From Nocardia vinacea (lineage in GTDB: Bacteria; Actinomycetota; Actinomycetes; Mycobacteriales; Mycobacteriaceae): a stretch of DNA of 64,000 nt. The stretch is from contig NZ_CP109149.1 of the NCBI RefSeq assembly GCF_035920345.1, positions 7,564,001-7,628,000 of the forward strand, written 5' to 3'. Positions 26,872 through 34,491 of this stretch are shown one piece after another. The notes under the pieces are model-generated. The model did no database searches. It worked only from the letters and a program-made list of their open reading frames with translations, and was not told where the DNA came from. Position 1 is the first letter of the stretch, and the number at the start of each line of letters is the position of its first letter. A program made the translations under genes and the position numbers.

Positions 26872-27960
26872 TCAGATCGCGTTGGGCGTTGCCTTGTGGT
26901 CCGCGGTAAGCGCGGCGATGGTGTCGATCCGCGCGACGGCATCGGCGACGATGCGGTCGATGAGTTCCTTACAGGTGGGCAGGTCATCGATGATGCCGGT
27001 GACCTGTCCAGCGGCGAGCACGCCCGCATGGGTATTGCCCTCGACGAGTCCGGCGCGCAGCAGCATCGGGGTATTGGCAGCCATGACGACCTGAGACCAG
27101 CTGAGGTCCTTGGCCTTTCGCATGGCCAGACCGTCGCGGACCATGGTCGACCACTTCATGCCGGTCATACCCTTGAACTTCGCCGCATTGGCGACGGCGG
27201 CGGTTAGCCCCCGCCAGCGCCCCGAATGTTCCAGGCGATCAACGAGTTCGGTATTCAGCACACGGTGCGGCATACCGTCGACCTTGAGCGAGACCACGGT
27301 GTCCTGCAGTTGCCGCTTCAGGTACTCCTGCTTGACCGCGTCGGGCACGGTGCTCTCCTTGGTCAGCAGGAAACGCGTACCCATCGCGACACCCGCGGCG
27401 CCGTAGGCCAATGCGGCCGCCAGACCACGTCCGTCGAAGAATCCGCCCGCCGCGACAACCGGAATATCGACCGCATCCAGCACTGACGGCAGCAGCAGCG
27501 TGGTCGCCACCGGACCGGTATGCCCACCGCCCTCGCCGCCCTGCACGATCACCGCATCGGCACCCCAGGACGCGACCTTCACCGCATGCTTGGCCGCGCC
27601 GATCGACGGAATCACCACCACACCGGCATCTTTCAGCTTGGCGATGAGTTCCTGCTTCGGTGCCAACGCGAATGACGCGACGGCCACCTGCTCCCGGATC
27701 AACAGATCGATCCGTTCGGGCGCATCCGTGGCGTCGGCGCGGATATTCACCCCGAACGGCTTCTTGGTATGTGACTTGGTCTTCGCGATCGCGGCTTCCA
27801 ATTCGGCGAATGTCATGGTGGCCGAGGCCAGAATCCCGAGTCCACCGGCTTCGGCCGTCGCTGACACCAGGCTCGGCCCGGCCACCCAACCCATGCCGGT
27901 CTGCACGATCGGATGTTCGATGCCGACCAACTCGGTCAGCGGTGTCCGCAGCGAGCTCAT
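26872..27960 (-). CDS. ipdC: Flavin-dependent reductase IpdC
   Basis: The 362-residue protein belongs to the nitronate monooxygenase/2-nitropropane dioxygenase fold, an FMN TIM barrel. Motifs include QTGMGWVAGPSLVSATAEAGGLG, IVQGGEGGGHTGPVATTLLLP and VAAGGFFDGRGLAAAL with phosphate-binding Gly residues. It follows Rv3553 closely. IpdC acts on 5-hydroxy-HIP-derived CoA thioesters before ring opening. The ATG overlaps the ipdB stop (ATGA), so translation is coupled. It is the last gene of the leftward echA20-ipdA-ipdB-ipdC operon. Confidence 0.94.
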   Translation of the reverse strand: MSSLRTPLTELVGIEHPIVQTGMGWVAGPSLVSATAEAGGLGILASATMTFAELEAAIAKTKSHTKKPFGVNIRADATDAPERIDLLIREQVAVASFALAPKQELIAKLKDAGVVVIPSIGAAKHAVKVASWGADAVIVQGGEGGGHTGPVATTLLLPSVLDAVDIPVVAAGGFFDGRGLAAALAYGAAGVAMGTRFLLTKESTVPDAVKQEYLKRQLQDTVVSLKVDGMPHRVLNTELVDRLEHSGRWRGLTAAVANAAKFKGMTGMKWSTMVRDGLAMRKAKDLSWSQVVMAANTPMLLRAGLVEGNTHAGVLAAGQVTGIIDDLPTCKELIDRIVADAVARIDTIAALTADHKATPNAI

Positions 27961-28766
27961 GACGGCACCTCTGATTCCCGAACCTTCTTGGGATCGAGCA
28001 CATCCCGGATCAACCGCAGCTCTTCCGAGGTCGGCAGTCGAGTCTGGCCCGCTTCGGCCAGTCCGGCGATCTCGAACGAGGTGTTCTCGGCGACCTCGTC
28101 GGCGGTGACGCCCGGATGCAGACTGCGCGCCCGCATCGTGTGGTCGGGTCCCTCGAAATCGAAGACGCCGAGATTGGTGACCACCCGGTGCAGGTGATGG
28201 AACCGGTACGCCGGATTGGCCGGATCGACTTTGTCATAGCCGACGCCGGAGACGATATCGACCTGATCGACGAACACCCGACGCGTATGCCGCGAAACCC
28301 AGTAGCTGGTCGGATGATTGATGGTGTTGCCCGGCGCACCACGCGAACCGAACATCTGCCGAGTCGGCTGCTGCAACGGACCGAATGCCGACAGATTCTG
28401 ATTGCCGAACCGATCGAGCTGATTGGCCCCCATCACCACATGGCGCCGACCGGAGGCGACCACATCGAACACCTTGCGGAACGGAATCCATCCCTCGATC
28501 GGTGCTTTACCGCCCAGCGGGGGAGTGTCGGCGAAGAAAAGCGCCTCGCCATCGGAGAGCAGCAGATCCGGTTCGGTGGTCAACTTGGCCAGCCGCGCGC
28601 CGATGATCGTCATGGGCGACATCGGTGAGGCCATGATTTCCCCTGCGCCGCTGAAGATCTCGGCGCAGGCGATGGCGCAGATCTCGGCCCGCGTAACGGT
28701 TTCGGTGGAAGGCCCGCCCGTCACCCGACCATCACCGCTCACGGAATCGCTTCGCGATGCTGTCAT
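27957..28766 (-). CDS. ipdB: CoA-transferase-family ring hydrolase, beta subunit IpdB
   Basis: The 269-residue protein has the class I CoA-transferase fold (EIMASPMSPMTIIGARLAKL, HVVMGANQLDRFGNQNLSAFG, NTINHPTSYWV). IpdAB hydrolyses the last carbocyclic ring of the COCHEA-CoA intermediate rather than transferring CoA. It follows Rv3552 closely from TRAEICAIACAE onward. The first about 23 residues (MTASRSDSVSGDGRVTGG...) are extra and come from repeat element A. It overlaps ipdA and ipdC by four bases each. Confidence 0.93.
   Translation of the reverse strand: MTASRSDSVSGDGRVTGGPSTETVTRAEICAIACAEIFSGAGEIMASPMSPMTIIGARLAKLTTEPDLLLSDGEALFFADTPPLGGKAPIEGWIPFRKVFDVVASGRRHVVMGANQLDRFGNQNLSAFGPLQQPTRQMFGSRGAPGNTINHPTSYWVSRHTRRVFVDQVDIVSGVGYDKVDPANPAYRFHHLHRVVTNLGVFDFEGPDHTMRARSLHPGVTADEVAENTSFEIAGLAEAGQTRLPTSEELRLIRDVLDPKKVRESEVPS
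28702..28766 (-). repeat. Start-codon repeat element A, copy 3
   Basis: This copy gives ipdB its ATG and N-terminal extension. The inverted repeat reads ATCGC-GAA-GCGAT. The following Gly-rich tail differs from copy 2 mainly at wobble or conservative positions (for example GTG for ATG and GAT for GGT). Confidence 0.75.
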
Positions 28767-29647
28767 TTCTGCGCCTCCTGTGCGAACTCGCGGACGGCGG
28801 CCTGATATTCGTCCTCGGAGACCGCCAGATACTTGTCGACGAACTGCTGCCAGGACTCGGGCGTCTTGGCCGACTCCACATAGTGCTTCTGGAACTTCTC
28901 GTCGCGGCCGTAGCTGTCGGCGGCCAGGGTGAAGTGCGCGCCGCCGGGTGCCTCGACCACACCGTCGACCATCATCCGGTTGAGCAATAGCGACTGCAGC
29001 GGAACGGCTTTCACCAGTTCCTCGGTCTCCACCACCTGCTCCACCGATACGTAGCGACGCTCGGCGGCCAGGCAGTACAGGTCGTCGAAGTACGGATCGA
29101 CACCGGTGTAGGCGGCATTGCCGTGTTTATCGCCGATATTCAAATGCACGAGCGCCGCATCGAGATTCAGCGCGGGCATCGCGATCAGCGTCTCGGTTCG
29201 TCCGTCGCCGTCCGGATACGGCGACGCGACGGTCTTCAGCTCGCCATCCCAGAAATTCACGACATCGGATCCGAGACCGGCGCGGATCGGCAAGAACGGC
29301 AGTCGCGCGGCCGCCGCCTCCAGCCCGCATTTCAACATGCCCTCGTCCATCTCCCGTGCCACCAGTGCGCCGGACGTCCGCGCTTTGGCGAACCACGGAT
29401 CATAGAACGGCGGCGAATCCAGCGAGACGAAGCCGTAGTACGCCTTGCGTACCTTGCCCGCCGAACACAGCAGACCGAGGTCGGGTCCGCCGTAACCGAC
29501 CACGGTCAGATCGGTGATATCCGAGCGCAGGATGGCCCGCACCAGCGCCATCGGCTTGCGCCGCGAGCCCCAGCCGCCGATGCCGATGGTCATACCGCTG
29601 CGCAGCTCGCCGACGACCTCGTCGAGCGACATTCGCTTGTCCCGCAT
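28763..29647 (-). CDS. ipdA: CoA-transferase-family ring hydrolase, alpha subunit IpdA
   Basis: The 294-residue subunit shows the glutaconate/3-oxoacid CoA-transferase alpha fold (GMTIGIGGWGSRRKPMALVRAIL, YGGPDLGLLCSAGKV, MDEGMLKCGLEAAAARLPFLP). It matches Rv3551. IpdA and IpdB form a heterotetramer that opens steroid ring C by retro-Claisen-type hydrolysis. The start shares one base with the echA20 stop (TGATG) and the end overlaps ipdB by four bases, fitting a fixed 1:1 ratio. Confidence 0.94.
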   Translation of the reverse strand: MRDKRMSLDEVVGELRSGMTIGIGGWGSRRKPMALVRAILRSDITDLTVVGYGGPDLGLLCSAGKVRKAYYGFVSLDSPPFYDPWFAKARTSGALVAREMDEGMLKCGLEAAAARLPFLPIRAGLGSDVVNFWDGELKTVASPYPDGDGRTETLIAMPALNLDAALVHLNIGDKHGNAAYTGVDPYFDDLYCLAAERRYVSVEQVVETEELVKAVPLQSLLLNRMMVDGVVEAPGGAHFTLAADSYGRDEKFQKHYVESAKTPESWQQFVDKYLAVSEDEYQAAVREFAQEAQK

Positions 29648-30420
29648 CAGTTTTCCTTGCTCTCTTCCTTACGCGCGGCCAGATCGTCGTCGAACCGTGC
29701 ACGGATCTCATCCGCGACACCGGCCAGATTCAGTTCGAAGGTGAAGCCCTGTTCGTAGCGGTAGCTGCGGTGCACGTCCTGCACATCGATGCCATTGAGC
29801 GCCCGCTTCGCCGCCCGGATCACCCGGCCGTCCTTGGCCGCGATGTTCTTGGCGACCTCCAGTGCGGCGGCATCGAGTTCGGCGCGCGGCACCACCTGGT
29901 ACACCGAGCCGAAGTGCTGCAACTGCTGTGCGGTGATGGTGCTCGCGGTATAGAAGAGCGCGCGCATCAGATGCTGTGGCACCAGCCGGGACAGGTGAGT
30001 GGCCGCACCGAGCGCGCCGCGGTCGACCTCGGGAAGGCCGAAAGTCGCGTCATCCGAGGCGATTACGACATCGGAATTGCCGACCAGGCCGATGCCGCCG
30101 CCGAGGCAGAAGCCCTGCACCGCCGCGATGACCGGCACCGGGCAGTCGTAGACGGCCGCGAACGCCTCGAAACAGCCGTGATTCGCGTCGATCAGCGCCT
30201 GATGGCCGGGGGAGCGCTGCATCTCCTTGATATCGACCCCGGCATTGAAGCCGCGGTTCTCGGCGCGCAACACCACCACTTTGGTTTCCGGATCGCGACC
30301 GGCCGCGCGGATCTCATCCGCCAGCGTGAACCAGCCGTCGGACGGTATGGCGTTGACCGGCGGGTAGTCGACCGTGACCACGGTGATGCCGGTTGATTCG
30401 GAGTGACGGTTGATCCCCAT
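29647..30420 (-). CDS. echA20: Ring D hydrolase EchA20 (crotonase family)
   Basis: The 257-residue crotonase has oxyanion segments ENRGFNAGVDIKEM and QGFCLGGGIGL, the catalytic region LPEVDRGALGAATHLSR and the C-terminal EQGFTFELNLAGVADE. It follows Rv3550 closely. EchA20 hydrolyses ring D of the bicyclic CoA intermediate. ATG 30420 (MGINRHSESTGITVV) is the family-like start; the in-frame ATG 30432 is possible. Longer starts would translate the 34-bp repeats and are rejected. It heads the leftward ipd operon and shares a divergent promoter with an SDR gene. Confidence 0.92.
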   Translation of the reverse strand: MGINRHSESTGITVVTVDYPPVNAIPSDGWFTLADEIRAAGRDPETKVVVLRAENRGFNAGVDIKEMQRSPGHQALIDANHGCFEAFAAVYDCPVPVIAAVQGFCLGGGIGLVGNSDVVIASDDATFGLPEVDRGALGAATHLSRLVPQHLMRALFYTASTITAQQLQHFGSVYQVVPRAELDAAALEVAKNIAAKDGRVIRAAKRALNGIDVQDVHRSYRYEQGFTFELNLAGVADEIRARFDDDLAARKEESKEN

Positions 30421-30470
30421 CGCATGTCCCATCGTGTGTGCCGAGATGGTCCGAACCTCGGCGCTGATCT

Positions 30471-30564
30471 TTTCGAGCGACCTGCAAGCAGTCGCTGCTG
30501 ACCCTTTCGAGCGACCTGCAAGCAGTCGCTGCAGACCCTTTCGAGCGACCTGCAAGCAGTCGCT
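30471..30564. repeat. Repeat family D: three hairpin units, 34-bp period
   Basis: Three perfect copies of a 26-bp core (begins TTTCGAGCGACC, ends AAGCAGTCGCT) start at 30471, 30505 and 30539. Each folds as AGCGAC-C-TGC / GCA-GTCGCT with a bulged C and a 2-base loop. The 8-base spacers are near-identical, unlike CRISPR spacers. A diverged fourth copy is at 61564. The array fills the echA20/SDR divergent promoter up to the KstR2 box. Confidence 0.88.
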
Positions 30565-30580
30565 ACGGTCTGGCGAAGCA

Positions 30581-30594
30581 AGCAGTTGCTTGGT
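30581..30594. promoter_or_regulatory. KstR2-type operator in the echA20/SDR divergent promoter
   Basis: AGCAGTTGCTTGGT keeps the perfect right half of the KstR2 consensus and differs at two positions in the left half. The longer symmetric reading AAGCAAGCAGTTGCTTGG also exists, with wider spacing. The flank GGTAGGTTA is shared with the fadD3/fadE30 box. It lies 11 bases before the SDR start. Confidence 0.68.
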
Positions 30595-30605
30595 AGGTTA
30601 GCACG

Positions 30606-31403
30606 GTGGCACTCGAAATAGACCTCACCGGCAACGTCGTCCTCGTTACCGGCGGTGTGCGCGGGGTGGGGGCGGGCGTCAGCAGGGCCTTCCTGGCCGC
30701 GGGCGCGACCGTGGTGGCCTGCGCGCGACGCCCCGGTGACGAGCCGGTGGAGCATGCGGGCCGGGAGATCGAATACCTGCCCTGTGATGTGCGCGATGCC
30801 GATGCCGTGCAGGGTTTGGTCGACGCGATCGTCGCGCGGCACGGCCGCCTCGATCACCTGGTCAACAATGCGGGCGGCGCCCCGTTCGCCCTCGCCGCCG
30901 ACGCCAGCAAGAACTTCCACAGCAAGATCATCGAATTGAATTTGCTTGCGCCCCTGCTAGTTTCGCAAGCCGCCAATGCGGTGATGCAGCAGCAGCCGGG
31001 CGGCGGCTCCATTGTGATGGTGTCCAGTGTGAGCGGGCACCGGCCGTCGCCGGGTACCGCCGCCTACGGCGCGGCCAAGGCGGGCATCGACAGCCTGACC
31101 TCCTCGCTCGCCGTCGAATGGGCGCCGAAAGTCCGGGTGAATTCGCTGGTCGTGGGGCCGGTTGTCACCGAACTGAGCGAACTGCACTATGGCGATCAAG
31201 ACGGTATCGACGCCGTCGGCGCGACCATCCCGCTCGGGCGGATGGCCCGCCCCGAGGACATCGGCCGCTGCGCCGCATTCCTGACCTCATCCCTGGCCGC
31301 CTTCGTCAGCGGCGCGACGCTGCTGGTGCACGGCGGCGGTGAGCGTCCGGCATTCCTCGCGGCCTCGAATGCGAAACTCGGCGAGCAGACCGCTCAGGCC
31401 TGA
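30606..31403 (+). CDS. Short-chain dehydrogenase (Rv3549c homologue)
   Basis: The 265-residue SDR has TGGVRGVGAGVSRAFL (TGxxxGxG), HLVNNAGGAPF and catalytic Ser plus YGAAK (MVSSVSGHR, AAYGAAKAG). The GTG start (MALEIDLTG) follows the KstR2 box directly. Position opposite echA20 matches Rv3549c. It probably oxidises a hydroxyacyl-CoA intermediate late in HIP degradation; the exact step is not known to me. The C-terminus extends past the usual SDR end by about 20 residues. Confidence 0.87.
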   Translation: MALEIDLTGNVVLVTGGVRGVGAGVSRAFLAAGATVVACARRPGDEPVEHAGREIEYLPCDVRDADAVQGLVDAIVARHGRLDHLVNNAGGAPFALAADASKNFHSKIIELNLLAPLLVSQAANAVMQQQPGGGSIVMVSSVSGHRPSPGTAAYGAAKAGIDSLTSSLAVEWAPKVRVNSLVVGPVVTELSELHYGDQDGIDAVGATIPLGRMARPEDIGRCAAFLTSSLAAFVSGATLLVHGGGERPAFLAASNAKLGEQTAQA

Positions 31404-31439
31404 ACAATCGAATCCGAAACGAAGAGGACACAACAGGTT

Positions 31440-32351
31440 ATGGACACCGAGCAGATCTGCGCGGGGCGCATTGTCATCGTCACCGGCGCCGGCCGCGGTA
31501 TCGGCCGGGCGCACGCGCTCGCCTTCGCCGCCGCCGGAGCCCGCGTGGTCGTCAATGATCTCGGCTCCGCGTTGAACGGCGCGGCGACCGGTGAGACGCC
31601 CGCCGAACAGGTCGTCGCCGAGATCAAGGCGCTCGGCGGCGAGGCCGTGGCCAATGGTGACGACGTCGCGGACTGGGAGGGCGCCCGCAATCTCATCCGC
31701 CAGGCCGTCGACACCTTCGGCGGCTTGGATGTGCTGGTCAACAATGCCGGTTTCGTGCGCGACCGCATGTTGGTGAACCTGGGCGAGGACGAGTGGGATG
31801 CGGTGATCCGGGTCCACCTCAAGGGCCACTTCGCGACCATGCGCCATGCGATCGAGTACTGGCGCGGTGAGTCCAAGGCGGGTCGCCCGGTCGATGCCCG
31901 CATCATCAACACCAGCTCCGGTGCGGGGCTGCAGGGCAGTGTCGGCCAGAGCAATTACGGTGCCGCCAAAGCGGGTATCGCGGGCCTGACCCTCACCGCC
32001 TCGGCCGAATTCGCGCGCTACGGCGTCACTGTCAATGCCATTGCCCCCTCTGCCCGCACGCGGATGACCGAAACCGTCTTCGCCGAGACCATGGCGGCCC
32101 CCGAGGACGGCTTCGACGCGATGGCTCCCGAGAATGTCTCGCCGATTGTGGTCTGGCTCGGCAGCTCGCAATCCGCGGCCGTCACCGGCCGGATGTTCGA
32201 GGTCGAGGGCGGCAAGGTCGCACTCGCCGACGGCTGGCGGCACGGCACCGCCGTGGACCGTGGCGCCCGCTGGAATCCCGCCGAACTCGGCCCGGTGGTC
32301 GCCGACCTGATCGCCAAGTCCGCCCCGCCGGAGGCGGTGTACGGCGCCTGA
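31440..32351 (+). CDS. Short-chain dehydrogenase (Rv3548c homologue)
   Basis: The 303-residue SDR has GAGRGIGRAHALAFAAAGARVVVND, VNNAGFVRDRML and SNYGAAKAGIAGL with catalytic Tyr and Lys. The acidic end of strand two (VVND) favours NAD. The C-terminal half resembles the dehydrogenase domain of multifunctional-enzyme-2-type hydroxyacyl-CoA dehydrogenases. It follows the previous SDR by 36 bases and is most likely cotranscribed under KstR2 control. Position matches Rv3548c. Confidence 0.87.
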   Translation: MDTEQICAGRIVIVTGAGRGIGRAHALAFAAAGARVVVNDLGSALNGAATGETPAEQVVAEIKALGGEAVANGDDVADWEGARNLIRQAVDTFGGLDVLVNNAGFVRDRMLVNLGEDEWDAVIRVHLKGHFATMRHAIEYWRGESKAGRPVDARIINTSSGAGLQGSVGQSNYGAAKAGIAGLTLTASAEFARYGVTVNAIAPSARTRMTETVFAETMAAPEDGFDAMAPENVSPIVVWLGSSQSAAVTGRMFEVEGGKVALADGWRHGTAVDRGARWNPAELGPVVADLIAKSAPPEAVYGA

Positions 32352-32863
32352 GCGCCGAATAGTTCCGGCAGCGCCGAAAGCTGGGTGATTGCTTCACCCG
32401 ACAGGGATTGGTACAGCCGTCCGATTTTTATCTTCGGCTCGGTGGTGTCGCGTCGGCGTGTCCCTCGATTCGTGTTCTGGTCGTAGGGATGCGCGGGTGC
32501 GGTCCGCGGTGGGTCCATCGCCGGGCGAGCGGACCGACACGGGTTCTACTGCGGGCATGTCCAATTCGCCGCTGCGCGGCATCGACATACGTACTGGTCT
32601 GCCCGTTTAGCGCAGGTGCGTGCAGGGGACTAACGCGGAAATGCTTTCGGGATTACAGCCGGACTTCCGAGGGCATCATCTGGGCAGTCGGCCGAGAACG
32701 GGCGCACGGCCGGTGGGGCGTGTCGAATGCTGGGCGTGGCCCGAGCCACTGCGCGGATTTGGGCTGAGGTTTACTATGGGCTCCCGTCCGTTGAAGTCCC
32801 GGAACTGAAGTGTTGCGACCGGGCAAGAGATCTGCGCTATTTCGATGAGGGGAAGGCTGGCGC
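32352..32863. other. 512-base gap before the secreted-repeat-protein gene
   Basis: No reading frame here looks genuine on either strand and no strong terminator is evident. It marks the end of the KstR2-regulated block and must carry the promoter of the next gene. Base composition is slightly less GC-rich than the neighbours. Confidence 0.5.
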
Positions 32864-33964
32864 TTGGCCGTTGGTCGCACGTCGCGTGTGGTCGCAGTAC
32901 TTGCGACTGTCGCCGGCTTTGCGCTGCTCGGGGGGGTTTCGGCCGAAGCGCAGCCCGGCGGTGCCTGTGCGCAGTGCACGGACCCGAATAATCCGACGCC
33001 GGATTCGAACGGCGATATCTGGATGCCGCTGACGATTCCGGGCCAGTCGAGTGTGAGTTCGCCGGTCGATCCGACCGATGCCGCAGCCGGTGTCAACCCG
33101 GCTGCCGGTCCCGGGTCCGCCGCCGGTTCAGCCGCGGTGGGCGCGACGGGTCTGCTCGGCGCACTCCTCGGCGGTGGCTCGGTAGGCGTGGGCACCATTA
33201 TCGGCACCGGTTCCGCGGGCGTCGGCGCGATCATCGGCACTGGCTCGGTCGGTGCCGCCACCATTCTCGGTACCGGATCCGCCGCCGTCGGTTCCGCGGC
33301 CGCCGGTACGGGCTCGGCCGCGCTCGGGACCGGTTCGGCTGTGCTCGGAACCGGTTCTGCCGCAGTCGGTTCAGCCGGTGTCGGCACCGGATCGGCACTG
33401 GCGGGCACGGGTTCGGCTGCGGTCGGTTCAGCCGGTGTCGGTTCCGCGGGCGTCGGATCGGCCGCAACCGGTTCTGCCGCTGTGGGTTCGGCCGCCGTCG
33501 GTTCCGCGGCGGCCGGCTCTGCCTCGCCACTGCTGCTGCTCCTGATCCCGCTGCCGACGCCGCCCGCGCCCGCGGTGCCACCCGCTCCGATCATCGTTCC
33601 GCCTGCACCGCCTGCACCGCCTGCACCGCCTGCACCGCCTGCACCGCCTGCACCGCCCGCATCGGCAGCGCCGCAGATCGAGCCGGTCCCGGTAGCTGCG
33701 CCGCCCGCCCCCGCTCCTGAGCAGGCACCGCCGCCTGCCGCGCCTGCCGCACCGCCCGCGGTGTCGGCCAAGCCGAATCCGGACGTCCGGCCGACCAGTG
33801 CCGACGACGGCCTGCCGCAGCCCAATGTGCTGGGTGTCGTCGGCGGCCTGATCGCGCTCGCACTGGCCGGAACCGGTTCCGGCGCAGTGAGTTTCCAGAG
33901 CGCGTCGGCCGCGCAGGCCCGCATCGATGCCGCTCGTGCCGAATTCTTCGGTCCGAGGACGTAA
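32864..33964 (+). CDS. Secreted GSA-repeat and Pro-rich protein
   Basis: This 366-residue protein has an N-terminal signal peptide (RVVAVLATVAGFALLGGVSAEAQ). A short mature segment with two Cys (CAQC) follows. About 120 residues of five-residue repeats of the type GSAxV/GTGSA follow (about residues 85-220), then an LLLLLIPLP patch and a Pro/Ala-rich stretch with PPA repeats. A C-terminal hydrophobic segment (NVLGVVGGLIALALAG) near residue 325 may anchor it. It looks like an envelope or cell-wall protein. The TTG start is inferred from the signal peptide and a GAGGGGAAGG Shine-Dalgarno. It is followed after 11 bases by an ImmA/IrrE gene. No function is known. Confidence 0.75.
   Translation: MAVGRTSRVVAVLATVAGFALLGGVSAEAQPGGACAQCTDPNNPTPDSNGDIWMPLTIPGQSSVSSPVDPTDAAAGVNPAAGPGSAAGSAAVGATGLLGALLGGGSVGVGTIIGTGSAGVGAIIGTGSVGAATILGTGSAAVGSAAAGTGSAALGTGSAVLGTGSAAVGSAGVGTGSALAGTGSAAVGSAGVGSAGVGSAATGSAAVGSAAVGSAAAGSASPLLLLLIPLPTPPAPAVPPAPIIVPPAPPAPPAPPAPPAPPAPPASAAPQIEPVPVAAPPAPAPEQAPPPAAPAAPPAVSAKPNPDVRPTSADDGLPQPNVLGVVGGLIALALAGTGSGAVSFQSASAAQARIDAARAEFFGPRT
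33599..33654 (+). repeat. 9-bp minisatellite coding for Pro-Pro-Ala
   Basis: About six perfect tandem copies of CCGCCTGCA lie in the secreted-protein gene. Copy-number changes would lengthen or shorten the Pro-rich stretch in steps of three residues without a frameshift. Confidence 0.8.
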
Positions 33965-33975
33965 GGGGGCGTTCG

Positions 33976-34491
33976 ATGAGTGACAGTAGGACCCAAAGCG
34001 GACTCCGGGCCTACCGCCGGGTCGCGGCGGCGGTCGACGCGGTATGCGCGGTCGCCGCGGATTCCGATGCGACCACCCTGGATGAGGTTGTCGCCTCCAT
34101 TGCCAGCGAGCGGCGCCGTGAGATCGAAATCGCCAGCGCCGAACTGGGTCCCGGTGTCTGCGGCCAGCGCCGGTTCTATCCGGACCGCGATGTCATCGTG
34201 CTCGCCACGGCACTGCCGAGCCGCGACCACACGCTCGCACACGAATTGGGCCATATCGTCTTCGATCACGAGGGTGCGCCGGCGCCGGAGGTGATGCTGG
34301 AGGCCAGCGACGATCTGATCGCCTACATGCTCAGTCAGCGGGCGCATCAGCAGATCGTCGACGACGGCGCGGACGAACTCGCCGAATGGGAGGCCGAAAC
34401 CTTTGCCGCCATGTTGATGACCCGACTCCGCGTATTCAACAGCCGGGGTGCGGGCGTCTCGGTCCTTCGATTCGATGAGGCGCTGGGATGA
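33976..34491 (+). CDS. ImmA/IrrE-family metallo-endopeptidase
   Basis: The 171-residue protein carries the gluzincin motif HELGH in HTLAHELGHIVFDHEG (about residues 92-96) and a downstream Glu-rich segment (EWEAETFAAMLM) supplying the third ligand. ImmA/IrrE peptidases typically cleave or inactivate an XRE-type repressor encoded nearby. Here the nearest such protein is the EspR-like regulator across the membrane-protein gene. It overlaps the membrane-protein gene by four bases (ATGA). Length is short, with no fused helix-turn-helix. Confidence 0.85.
   Translation: MSDSRTQSGLRAYRRVAAAVDAVCAVAADSDATTLDEVVASIASERRREIEIASAELGPGVCGQRRFYPDRDVIVLATALPSRDHTLAHELGHIVFDHEGAPAPEVMLEASDDLIAYMLSQRAHQQIVDDGADELAEWEAETFAAMLMTRLRVFNSRGAGVSVLRFDEALG

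Noticed and set aside
25485..27029. 514-residue minus-strand open frame opposite fadA6
   Set aside because: It is antisense to a clear thiolase and crosses the fadA6/ipdC terminator.
30421..30555. N-terminal extension of EchA20 starting within the 34-bp repeats
   Set aside because: Homologues start near MGINRHSE-equivalent positions, and the extra residues are just translated repeats.
30471..30564. CRISPR array
   Set aside because: There are only three units, the 8-base spacers are almost identical, and there are no cas genes in the window.
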